A stretch of 64,000 nucleotides of DNA, from assembly GCF_003711265.1 (NCBI RefSeq), contig NZ_CP024634.1:558001-622000 (forward strand). Reading direction: 5' to 3'. The notes below the pieces were generated by a model, which saw only the letters and a program-made list of their open reading frames with translations, ran no database searches and was not told the DNA's origin. This DNA comes from Bathymodiolus thermophilus thioautotrophic gill symbiont (GTDB lineage: Bacteria; Pseudomonadota; Gammaproteobacteria; PS1; Pseudothioglobaceae). Made by a program: the position numbers and the translations under genes. Positions 19,065 to 26,454 of this stretch are shown here, piece after piece (positions within the stretch are counted from its first letter, which is position 1; each line of letters opens with the position of its first letter).

Positions 19065-19631
19065 ATGAGCTTTTCTTCTCTTCCAAACGCACTGTCAATT
19101 TTACGCATTATTTTAACAGTACCTGTGGTTTTATTTTTGTTAAATCATCAGTTCTCTTGGGCGCTGATGTTGTTTTTTATTGCAGGTATTACCGATGCTT
19201 TAGATGGTTGGATTGCCAAGCGTTATTCATTTCAAACTCGATTAGGCTCTATGCTTGACCCAGCCGCTGATAAATTGTTATTGGTCAGCAGTTTTATAAC
19301 GCTTTATATGATTGACTTATTGCCACTGTGGTTGTTGGCGTTGATTTTCCTACGAGATGTGATGATTGTCTCAGGTACAGTGGGTAGTTTTATGGGTAGC
19401 GGGCAATCTAAAAGTCTCTTATTAGCCCCCTCTAAACTGTCAAAAATTAACACCGCATTGCAAATCACATTGGTGTTATTCTTAGTCATTATGCAGTTAT
19501 ACCCCGCATTGTCCCAATGGGAAATGATTCTTTTTATTATCGTTGCCACCTCAACCATGTTAAGTGGCGCTGATTATATTTGGATTTGGACTGAAACAGT
19601 TCTACATCAAGAAAAACAACAAAAAAAATGA
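19065..19631 (+). CDS. pgsA: CDP-alcohol phosphatidyltransferase, probably PgsA
   Basis: 188 residues, several membrane helices. The CDP-alcohol phosphotransferase signature D-x2-DG-x2-A...G-x3-D-x3-D is complete: DALDGWIAKRY...GSMLDPAADK. Starts with LPNALSILRIILTVP, typical of phosphatidylglycerophosphate synthase. Overlaps the next start by four bases. Confidence 0.9.
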   Translation: MSFSSLPNALSILRIILTVPVVLFLLNHQFSWALMLFFIAGITDALDGWIAKRYSFQTRLGSMLDPAADKLLLVSSFITLYMIDLLPLWLLALIFLRDVMIVSGTVGSFMGSGQSKSLLLAPSKLSKINTALQITLVLFLVIMQLYPALSQWEMILFIIVATSTMLSGADYIWIWTETVLHQEKQQKK

Positions 19632-20311
19632 AGCAACTTAGTTTGCCAGTATTGCTCAATGCTAAAATGCGATTAAGTAATTTTGTTGGGGCTAAAAATA
19701 ACCAAATTGTAACCCTGATCAACACACTATTTAACGATACCCACTCTAATGTAGTGGTAATTTCTGGCGACAAATCCAGCGGTAAAACACACCTTTTACA
19801 AGGTTGCACCTTTACCGCAATGGACAAGCAACTGAGCGCCGTTTATATTGACATTAAAGAAGAATTACCCACAGATTTCCTCGCCCAATTGTCTACAAAT
19901 GACTGGGTATGTATCGACAATATTGAAGATGCAAATAACACACAACAACAAGAATTATTTGATTTATACAACCAAATCAAACACACACAAACCAAACTCA
20001 TTATTAGCACACACCATTTACCAGCAGAATTAAACCTACTAAAAGACCTAAAAACCAGATTGTCTTTAGCCGTCAATTTCACCCTTGAAAATTTAACCGA
20101 TGAACAAAAAACCGCCATTTTACAAAGCAAAATGACAGACAAAAACATCAATATTGACCCCAAAATATACCCTTATTTGTTCAAACATTATTCAAGAGAT
20201 TTAAACGATTTACTCAACGCCATTAACCAACTAGACAAAGCATCTTTACAGAGGAAAAGCAATATCACCGTTCCATTGGTAAAACAAGTATTGGATTTTG
20301 ACAACGACTAG
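19628..20311 (+). CDS. hda: DnaA regulatory inactivator Hda
   Basis: 227 residues. AAA+ protein related to DnaA but lacking its DNA-binding domain. N-terminal QLSLPVLL resembles the clamp-binding motif of Hda. Walker A GDKSSGKTHLLQ, Walker B-like WVCIDNIED, then KLIISTHHLPAEL. Hda with the DNA clamp stimulates hydrolysis of DnaA-ATP. Coupled to pgsA by an ATGA overlap. Confidence 0.9.
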   Translation: MKQLSLPVLLNAKMRLSNFVGAKNNQIVTLINTLFNDTHSNVVVISGDKSSGKTHLLQGCTFTAMDKQLSAVYIDIKEELPTDFLAQLSTNDWVCIDNIEDANNTQQQELFDLYNQIKHTQTKLIISTHHLPAELNLLKDLKTRLSLAVNFTLENLTDEQKTAILQSKMTDKNINIDPKIYPYLFKHYSRDLNDLLNAINQLDKASLQRKSNITVPLVKQVLDFDND

Positions 20312-20349
20312 AATGTGTTGTTTGAAGGGGCTTAAAAAAATCATTATCA

Positions 20350-20715
20350 TTGTTCAATGCAGATTGGTTAAAAGTAAAGTCTCTTTATTTTTTTAAGTGT
20401 CAATCACTATGTCAAAATCAGTTGCCAAAATTAAAACCACTTCAAAAAGATATATTTGCTAATGAATCCAACAGAGTTAATTTTAATGCTGTAGCAGGTG
20501 AAAAAGACAAATACCCTTTACTTGGGCAGGAAAAAAACAATCTTTTTGAGTCATTTCACGCCCTTCATACGACACTCAATCCAAAAATCGATGAATCGGC
20601 TGATTTTGACAACGCTCAAAACCTCTTTATTGGAGGCGATTATTTTGAACGCATTGGTGTAACTGTATTTACTAACCACTCCTTTATACTGAGACCTTTG
20701 CATAAATATAAATAA
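20350..20715 (+). pseudogene. Remnant of a type III restriction-modification methyltransferase
   Basis: 121 codons, intact frame but not a whole gene. The stretch LFESFHALHTTLNPKIDE then FDNAQNLFIGGDYFERI resembles the region just before the catalytic motif of type III Mod proteins (DFDNTQNLFIEGDNLE, then a DPPY motif). The expected DPPY part is absent; the last ~10 codons are supplied by a family A repeat. Probably a decayed fragment. The family link is by eye. Confidence 0.45.
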
Positions 20716-20851
20716 TCATCAAGAATCCACTTTTCACCCACTTGGTAATTTTTTAAACCCAGCCTTAGCCCCGCTAGGACAATATTTAAGAAAATTACCA
20801 AGTGGGCAAAAATTGAATTTTGCTAATCATCCATATTTATGCAAAAGTCTC
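20691..20851 (+). repeat. Family A repeat, full length, with ATACT target duplication
   Basis: 161 bp, GAGACCTTTGCATAAATAT to ATATTTATGCAAAAGTCTC. ATACT occurs immediately on both sides, a 5-bp target-site duplication. The following ~200 bases up to the cytochrome gene hold only its AAAGGAATT ribosome binding site and no feature I can name. Confidence 0.92.
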
Positions 20852-21055
20852 ATACTGTCATTTTACCCACTAGAGTAGTTAGGCATCCATTCTGTTGCTG
20901 TGTTTTGACAAGTTTTTCTTTGTATTTTTTATAATTCAACGGTCTCACGATCCTGTTTTTGAATTTGAAAAGAATATTTTTTTGACAAAACAATATATTT
21001 TCTAGTAGAATTATAGAACTTAACCATAATCTCGATTAAATAAAAGGAATTATTA

Positions 21056-22741
21056 ATGAACACACAAAAGAGGATAAGTATCGCTAAAAATACAACACTA
21101 AAACTCTCCATCATCTTATCAGCTTTTGCGTTAGTTTCTTGTGGCGGAGGGAAGCCACCTGAGGCACCGCTCTTGCCAACAACCTTTCAAAGTGCTACAT
21201 TTTCTAGTGCAGATAATTGTGCAATGTGTCATGATAATCTGACAGACTCAAGTGGCAATCCTCATTCTATTGTAAAAGACTGGAGGGCAACGATGATGGC
21301 GAACTCTAGTAAAGATCCATTTTGGATTGCAAAAGTTAGTAGTGAACTCAAAAGAACACCGAATATCAAAGATAAAATTAACGACAAATGTTCAGCATGC
21401 CATACGCCAATGGCAAATGTGGAGAGTAAAAAAAGCTCTATTGCGCCTAATATACTTGCTAGCAACGATGGGTTTTTAAAAGAAGATAATCCATATCACA
21501 AGCAAGCAGTTGATGGTGTCTCTTGTACATTTTGTCATCAAATCAAAAAAACCGAAGATTTTGGAACTGAAGCAGGCATGTCTGGGAATTATGCTGTTGA
21601 ATCTTTTGTTAATTTAGTAGACAGAAAGCTTTATGGGCAGTACACTGACCCATATATTCGACCCATGCAAAAACATGTGTCGTTCACACCTACTCAATCA
21701 GACCATATAAGCAAATCTGCGCTATGTGCTACTTGTCACAATTTAAAAACACCTTATGCAGATGCTTCTGGAAATTTAGTAGCGAATGGGGAGTTTCCTG
21801 AGCAAATGCCTTATAGCGAATGGCAACATAGTAATTTTGATGATGAGGGCACATCGCCTAAGAGTTGTCAAACTTGCCATATGCCAAAAATTGCCAGTAC
21901 AAAAATCTCCAATAGACCTAAATCTTTATCTGCCAGGTCTAATTTTTCTAAACATAATTTTTTAGGTACGAATAATTATATGTTAGATATATTCAAGAAT
22001 AATGCCACCGAATTGGGTGTTTCTGGTGTTGATTTTGACACTGCAATTCGTGACAATAGGGCGTTTTTAAAAACGGCTACAACAATTGATATCGAGGGGC
22101 AATCTATTGCCAATAATATCTTAACGGTTACAGTTAAAGTTAACAACCTTTCGGGGCATAAAACCCCAACCTCTTATCCTTCAAGAAGGGCTTATTTACA
22201 TTTATTATTAACAGATAAAACTGGTAAAGTTGTTTTCGAATCTGGAAAAACAAATGCCAATGGCTCTATTGTTGGCAATGATGCTGATAGTGATTCATTG
22301 AGTTATGAGCCTCATTACAATACAATCAACAGCCCGCAGCAAGTGCAAATTTATGAAGCAATTATGGTTGATACTGACGCTACATTGACCTACACTTTGT
22401 TAAGAGCAAAAACTTATAGTAAAGATAATAGACTGCTACCACAAGGATTTAACAAAGACACGGCAAATGCTGATATTGCTGTACATGGAAATGCCGCAAC
22501 AGATGGTAATTTCATCGGCGGCAGTGATGATATAAATTATCAAATAGATATTTCCGAGGCATCCGAAGGTGCATTGACGCTAAAAATTGACTTAAATTAT
22601 CAAACGGCTTCTTATCAATATTTACAAGATTTGTATAAAGACAAAGATTTGGAAGAAGTATCAAGATTAAAAAAATATTTAGATAAGAGTAATATTTTAT
22701 TTGAAACGCTGAGTAGTCAAACTAAAGACATTACACATTAA
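21056..22741 (+). CDS. Pentaheme c-type cytochrome lipoprotein
   Basis: 561 residues. A lipoprotein signal ends at C29 (FALVSC-GGG). Five CXXCH haem sites: 55-59 (CAMCH), 112-116 (CSACH), 157-161 (CTFCH), 224-228 (CATCH) and 271-275 (CQTCH). The remaining ~280 residues have no Cys pair; a beta-rich domain around LSGHKTPTSYPSRRA follows. The protein should sit membrane-anchored facing the periplasm or outside and carry electrons. Donor and acceptor are unknown and no redox neighbour is present. Family resemblance is to multihaem cytochrome c proteins of the c554/decahaem kind. Confidence 0.85.
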   Translation: MNTQKRISIAKNTTLKLSIILSAFALVSCGGGKPPEAPLLPTTFQSATFSSADNCAMCHDNLTDSSGNPHSIVKDWRATMMANSSKDPFWIAKVSSELKRTPNIKDKINDKCSACHTPMANVESKKSSIAPNILASNDGFLKEDNPYHKQAVDGVSCTFCHQIKKTEDFGTEAGMSGNYAVESFVNLVDRKLYGQYTDPYIRPMQKHVSFTPTQSDHISKSALCATCHNLKTPYADASGNLVANGEFPEQMPYSEWQHSNFDDEGTSPKSCQTCHMPKIASTKISNRPKSLSARSNFSKHNFLGTNNYMLDIFKNNATELGVSGVDFDTAIRDNRAFLKTATTIDIEGQSIANNILTVTVKVNNLSGHKTPTSYPSRRAYLHLLLTDKTGKVVFESGKTNANGSIVGNDADSDSLSYEPHYNTINSPQQVQIYEAIMVDTDATLTYTLLRAKTYSKDNRLLPQGFNKDTANADIAVHGNAATDGNFIGGSDDINYQIDISEASEGALTLKIDLNYQTASYQYLQDLYKDKDLEEVSRLKKYLDKSNILFETLSSQTKDITH

Positions 22742-22754
22742 AACGGTGTAAATT

Positions 22755-23159
22755 TTAACGCACTCTAAACTTAAACTTGGCAATTCTGGGCATTAGTTTT
22801 GAAAAAGGCAGTTTTTTAAAATCGCCATATTGATGCTTAATTGTATTAACCAGTGTGGCAATATCATCAATGTTATCAGCAGGAGATTGATGAATGATTT
22901 CTTGCAAAGCCAGCAAGCCGCCCATTTTAATTTTTGCTTGTTGTCCGACTGACAGATTGGATTGATGGTGTGATTTTAGTGCAAAGTTGCCATTGTTTCT
23001 AAGTTGCTGATACAGTGATTGGCAGTCGTTGGAGGTGGACTCATTGAGGCAAGTGCCAAATTCTTTTTCAGCAATGCAGTCTTTAGCGGCAAATTCACAG
23101 CCACAGCGACCACTTAAAATTAAATGTGAAAAAGGGCAGGTATAATGCTTGCTTGACAT
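22755..23159 (-). CDS. Cys-rich small protein, function unknown
   Basis: 134 residues with six Cys in the first 46 (CPF, CGCE, DCIA, TCLN, NDC), suggesting a metal or Fe-S site. The C-terminal half is helical and basic. Convergent with the cytochrome gene (13 bases between stops). I do not recognise a family; a redox role is possible from the Cys pattern but unproven. Confidence 0.6.
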   Translation of the reverse strand: MSSKHYTCPFSHLILSGRCGCEFAAKDCIAEKEFGTCLNESTSNDCQSLYQQLRNNGNFALKSHHQSNLSVGQQAKIKMGGLLALQEIIHQSPADNIDDIATLVNTIKHQYGDFKKLPFSKLMPRIAKFKFRVR

Positions 23160-23194
23160 ACGCAGACATTTTACACAGTGTGGAGACTTTTATA

Positions 23195-23452
23195 TAATGC
23201 CATTTTCAAAAATAAACCAAACAATCTGGTACTTATTCTCACCCCAAGTATTAAGCACTACATTGAGCTCTTTGCGTCAATATGAATAATCGTCAAAAAT
23301 CCACTTTCACCAAATTGGCAATTTTTTAAACCCAGTCTTAACCCTGCTAGGATAAGGTTTAAGAAAATCACCAAGTGGGCAAAAATTGAATTTTGCCAAT
23401 CTATGTTTATGCCAAGGTCTCATATTATTCATTTTATTTTTGAAAAGGGTAT
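23195..23452 (+). repeat. Family B repeat carrying an inserted family A element
   Basis: Family B left end at 23195 (TAATGCCATTTTCAAAAATAAA) and right end near 23452 (TTTTATTTTTGAAAAGGGTAT). Between them, from 23265 (GAGCTCTTTGCGTCAATATG) to 23421 (TTTATGCCAAGGTCTC), is a family A copy. The junction follows the same B sequence as at 17216. Confidence 0.85.
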
Positions 23453-23591
23453 AAATATGAGCAATCATTAAAAATTCACTTTATCCAGCAGTCTCAGAAG
23501 GGTAAATTCAGTCTTGGCTTTTGTTGGGGTCAATTGTTAATGGCGTAAAAATTGAATGACGCTAACCATCCATATTTATGCAAAGGCCTTT
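23453..23591 (+). repeat. Degenerate family A repeat
   Basis: Starts ATAAATATGAGCAATCATTA and ends CCATATTTATGCAAAGGCCTT, with a diverged centre. TATAAT follows at once, upstream of cysG. Confidence 0.65.
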
Positions 23592-23597
23592 ATAATA
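23592..23597 (+). promoter_or_regulatory. TATAAT box upstream of cysG, abutting a repeat
   Basis: The repeat end GGCCTT is directly followed by TATAAT, about 30 bases before the cysG ATG at 23627. No good -35 was seen. Confidence 0.4.
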
Positions 23598-23626
23598 CCT
23601 ACTTTGAGTTTAGCGTGAAATGGCTT

Positions 23627-25018
23627 ATGAATTACTTTCCTATTTTTATTGATATCACCCAAAAATCTTGTTTGGTTGTGGGCGGGGGCGATATTGCTTA
23701 TCGAAAAATCAATTTATTATTAAAGGCAAATGCACAAATTACTTGTGTATCACCTGCGTGCTGTGATGGCGTTATTCAGTTGGCAAAAGACAATAAAATT
23801 AATTTGTTAACAAAAGCATTTGAGGCGAGTGATGTTACCACTCAAGTGCTGATTGTTTCTGCTACCGATGATGCTACACTTAATACGCAAGTATCTGAGT
23901 TGGCAAAAACTGCCAATATTCCTGTTAATGTGGTGGATTCCCCTGATTTGTGTAGTTTTGTGATGCCATCTATTGTTGATAGAAGTCCGATTGTTATTGC
24001 TATTTCATCTGCGGGCAAGGCGCCTGTGTTAGCGCGATTAATTCGTGCTAAACTAGAAAGTACCATTCCAAATGCTTATGGCAAATTGGCAACGCTTGCT
24101 GGTAATTTCAGAGGTCAAGTGAAGGCTAAATTTAGTCACATTGAAGACCGTCGTTATTTTTGGGAAAAAGCATTTTCGGGCGTGGTGGCAGAAAAAGTGT
24201 TTGCTGGTAAAGTTGAGGAAGCGCAAGCAGATTTACAAGCACAACTTGATGGGAGTACGGACAGTGATATTGGTGAAGTTTATTTGGTTGGCGGTGGTCC
24301 AGGGGATCCTGATTTATTGACCTTTAAAGCCTTGCGTTTAATGCAGCAAGCGGATGTGATTTTGTATGACCGTTTGGTTTCAGATGAAGTTATGGAATTG
24401 GTGAGGCGTGATGCTGAGTTGATTTATGTCGGTAAGGAGCGGGACAATCACAGTGTGCCACAAGATGGTATTAACCAATTATTGGTAGATTTGGCTAGGC
24501 AGGGCAGACGCGTTTGCCGTCTTAAAGGCGGCGATCCATTTATTTTTGGGCGTGGTGGTGAGGAGATTGAAACTCTGGCTGAAAATAACATTCCTTTCCA
24601 AGTTGTTCCAGGTATTACCGCTGCCTCTGGTTGTTCAACTTATTCAGGTATTCCGCTTACACATCGAGATTATTCACAATCCTGTCGGTTTGTTACTGGA
24701 CATTTAAAAGACGGCAGTATGAACCTGCCTTGGAGTGAATTAGCAGTTGAACAACAAACCATCGTTTTCTATATGGCACTTAAAGGCGCACAGCATCTTT
24801 CAGAACAATTACAAGCACATGGGATGCGTGGCGATATGCCAGTTGCTTTAGTTGAAAAAGGCACCACACCTGAACACAAGGTGCATACTACCTCGTTGGC
24901 ACAACTACCTGACTTAGTGGCAAACGAAACTATCCACGCACCTACTTTAATTATTGTAGGTGAAGTGGTTAAGTTAAGAGAAAAGCTAAATTGGTTTGAC
25001 GCTAAGAAGCCGTCTTAA
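23627..25018 (+). CDS. cysG: Siroheme synthase CysG (trifunctional)
   Basis: 463 residues from the ATG at 23627. An upstream in-frame ATG at 23552 would place repeat sequence in the protein, so it was rejected. N-terminal half (to ~215): precorrin-2 dehydrogenase/ferrochelatase with GGGDIAYRKINLLLKA. C-terminal half: uroporphyrinogen III methyltransferase with VYLVGGGPGDPDLLTFKAL, RLKGGDPFIFGRGGEE and VPGITAASGCSTYSGIPLTHR. Makes siroheme for sulfite/nitrite reductases, in keeping with sulfur metabolism, although in this window none of those enzymes is encoded. Confidence 0.96.
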   Translation: MNYFPIFIDITQKSCLVVGGGDIAYRKINLLLKANAQITCVSPACCDGVIQLAKDNKINLLTKAFEASDVTTQVLIVSATDDATLNTQVSELAKTANIPVNVVDSPDLCSFVMPSIVDRSPIVIAISSAGKAPVLARLIRAKLESTIPNAYGKLATLAGNFRGQVKAKFSHIEDRRYFWEKAFSGVVAEKVFAGKVEEAQADLQAQLDGSTDSDIGEVYLVGGGPGDPDLLTFKALRLMQQADVILYDRLVSDEVMELVRRDAELIYVGKERDNHSVPQDGINQLLVDLARQGRRVCRLKGGDPFIFGRGGEEIETLAENNIPFQVVPGITAASGCSTYSGIPLTHRDYSQSCRFVTGHLKDGSMNLPWSELAVEQQTIVFYMALKGAQHLSEQLQAHGMRGDMPVALVEKGTTPEHKVHTTSLAQLPDLVANETIHAPTLIIVGEVVKLREKLNWFDAKKPS

Positions 25019-25242
25019 GAACAACAATCGTTGTCTTTCATACCTAATGCTTTAAGGATTTTAGCGGCTGGGCAAAACCCTGTAAACGATGATTGAAATA
25101 AATTAAAACCAACGAAGAAACTCAGCCACAGCCAATTTGGCTCATTGAAGTTGATGCCGCTTAATAGTAGTGAACCCATGATAAAAATCCCTGCTATTGC
25201 CATTACTGTGTTATTTACTGTCATTTTGTTGTCTTTTGTCAT
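25015..25242 (-). CDS. DUF2892-type small membrane protein
   Basis: 75 residues (an alternative start at residue 7 is possible). Two membrane helices flank a short turn, followed by SFTGFCPAAKILKALGMK and a CC near the end. The helix pair with F-x-GFCPA is typical of the DUF2892/YgaP C-terminal membrane family often linked to sulfur transfer proteins. Overlaps the cysG stop by four bases on the opposite strand. Confidence 0.75.
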   Translation of the reverse strand: MTKDNKMTVNNTVMAIAGIFIMGSLLLSGINFNEPNWLWLSFFVGFNLFQSSFTGFCPAAKILKALGMKDNDCCS

Positions 25243-25273
25243 TATAAAGTTTGCATTTTAGCATTTTCAAAGT

Positions 25274-25330
25274 GAGACCTTTGCATAAATATGGATTCTT
25301 GATGATTATTTATATTTATGCAAAGGTCTC
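25274..25330 (+). repeat. Minimal family A palindrome (57 bp) with AAAGT target duplication
   Basis: Only both ends remain, joined back to back: GAGACCTTTGCATAAATAT then ATATTTATGCAAAGGTCTC with GGATTCTTGATGATT between. AAAGT occurs on both sides. It shows that the ends alone persist as a unit, or arose by deletion of the centre. Confidence 0.88.
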
Positions 25331-25335
25331 AAAGT

Positions 25336-25341
25336 GTATAA
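25336..25341 (+). promoter_or_regulatory. Likely -10 box of tRNA-Leu
   Basis: TATAAT at the expected distance (about 12 bases) before the mature tRNA, just after the family A palindrome. Confidence 0.5.
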
Positions 25342-25353
25342 TGCCACTTTTAC

Positions 25354-25438
25354 GCGGGAGTGGTGGAATTGGTAGACACGCTGGATTTAGGTTCCAGTGC
25401 CGAAAGGCGTGAGAGTTCGAGTCTCTCCTTCCGCACCA
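25354..25438 (+). tRNA. tRNA-Leu (anticodon TAG)
   Basis: 85 nt. Acceptor GCGGGAG pairs with CTTCCGC (one G-T); CCA is encoded. Anticodon stem CTGGA/TCCAG encloses loop TTTAGGT, so the anticodon is TAG (reads CUA and other CUN leucine codons). T-arm GAGAG-TTCGAGT-CTCTC is present, with a long variable arm typical of class II tRNA. Confidence 0.97.
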
Positions 25439-25449
25439 TATTACAGACT

Positions 25450-25613
25450 AATACCATTTTCAAGAAATAAACCAAACAATCTAGTACTCACCCTCATCCC
25501 AAGCATTAGTAGTAAAAGTATCCATGTTATCAAAAGTAGCACAGGTATTTTTACTACTAATGCTTGGGTGATTATAAGCCCTATATTATTCATTTTATTT
25601 TTGAAAATGGCAT
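25450..25613 (+). repeat. Family B repeat, full length
   Basis: 164 bp. Ends ATACCATTTTCAAGAAATAAA and TTTATTTTTGAAAATGGCAT are inverted repeats. Inside is a long hairpin: CCCAAGCATTAGTAGTAAAA pairs with TTTTACTACTAATGCTTGGG. No coding potential. Sits between the tRNA and serB. Confidence 0.88.
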
Positions 25614-25629
25614 AACTAGCAAGTGACCT

Positions 25630-26448
25630 ATGAATACGATTATTCTACACAGTCAAGACCAACAATTAGCAACACAAATATCAGAAAAAATTGCAGCGAG
25701 TGTTGAGGAAAAATCAACGCATTTTCGCCTGCACGCTGATTACTCGGCGCCTCTTGATGATTTAAGAAATGAGTTTCGGGTGGATATCAATTATTTGCCT
25801 GCGTTTGATTTTTCTAAGGCAGGGTTGTTTGTGAGCGACATGGATTCAACTTTGATTAATATTGAATGTATTGATGAAATTGCAGATTTTGCCCACCTTA
25901 AACCACAGGTGGCTGAGATTACTGAAAGGGCAATGCAGGGGGAATTGGATTTTAGTGCGTCTTTGATTGAGCGAGTTGCTTTATTGCAAGGTTTGGACAT
26001 AGCAGTATTAAACCGAGTTTATGTTGAGCGATTGAAGGTTAACAAGGGCGGCGAAGCATTGATTCAATTTTTAAAAACGCAACACATAAAAACAGCAGTG
26101 GTATCAGGTGGGTTTACTTACTTTACTCAACGATTAGCGCAAGATATTGGACTGGATTATAATCGTGCGAATACATTGGCAATTGAGGATAATCGATTAA
26201 CAGGAAAGGTTAAGGGGGGTATTATTGATGCAACTGCCAAGGCTGAGTTTCTTGCCGAGTTATGTGCAAAACACCAAATATTGCCGCACCAAGCAATTGC
26301 AATAGGGGATGGGGCAAACGATTTAGAAATGATGGCAGTGGCAGGCTTGTCGGTGGCTTATCGTGCCAAACCCGCAGTGCTTGAATATGCAGATATCGTG
26401 ATTAATTATGGTGGTTTAGATATAATGGTAGACTTTTTTGAAGAGTAA
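25630..26448 (+). CDS. serB: Phosphoserine phosphatase
   Basis: 272 residues. HAD phosphatase releasing L-serine from O-phosphoserine. Nucleophile motif VSDMDSTLI (D70, D72), motif II VSGGFTYF and motif III IGDGANDLEMMAVAGLSVAYRAKP. A short N-terminal domain precedes (~60 residues). Six bases from the next gene. Confidence 0.97.
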   Translation: MNTIILHSQDQQLATQISEKIAASVEEKSTHFRLHADYSAPLDDLRNEFRVDINYLPAFDFSKAGLFVSDMDSTLINIECIDEIADFAHLKPQVAEITERAMQGELDFSASLIERVALLQGLDIAVLNRVYVERLKVNKGGEALIQFLKTQHIKTAVVSGGFTYFTQRLAQDIGLDYNRANTLAIEDNRLTGKVKGGIIDATAKAEFLAELCAKHQILPHQAIAIGDGANDLEMMAVAGLSVAYRAKPAVLEYADIVINYGGLDIMVDFFEE

Positions 26449-26454
26449 TTAGTT

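Noticed and set aside
23552..23626. Upstream in-frame start for cysG
   Set aside because: Would translate a family A repeat; the ATG at 23627 begins the known FPIFIDI start.
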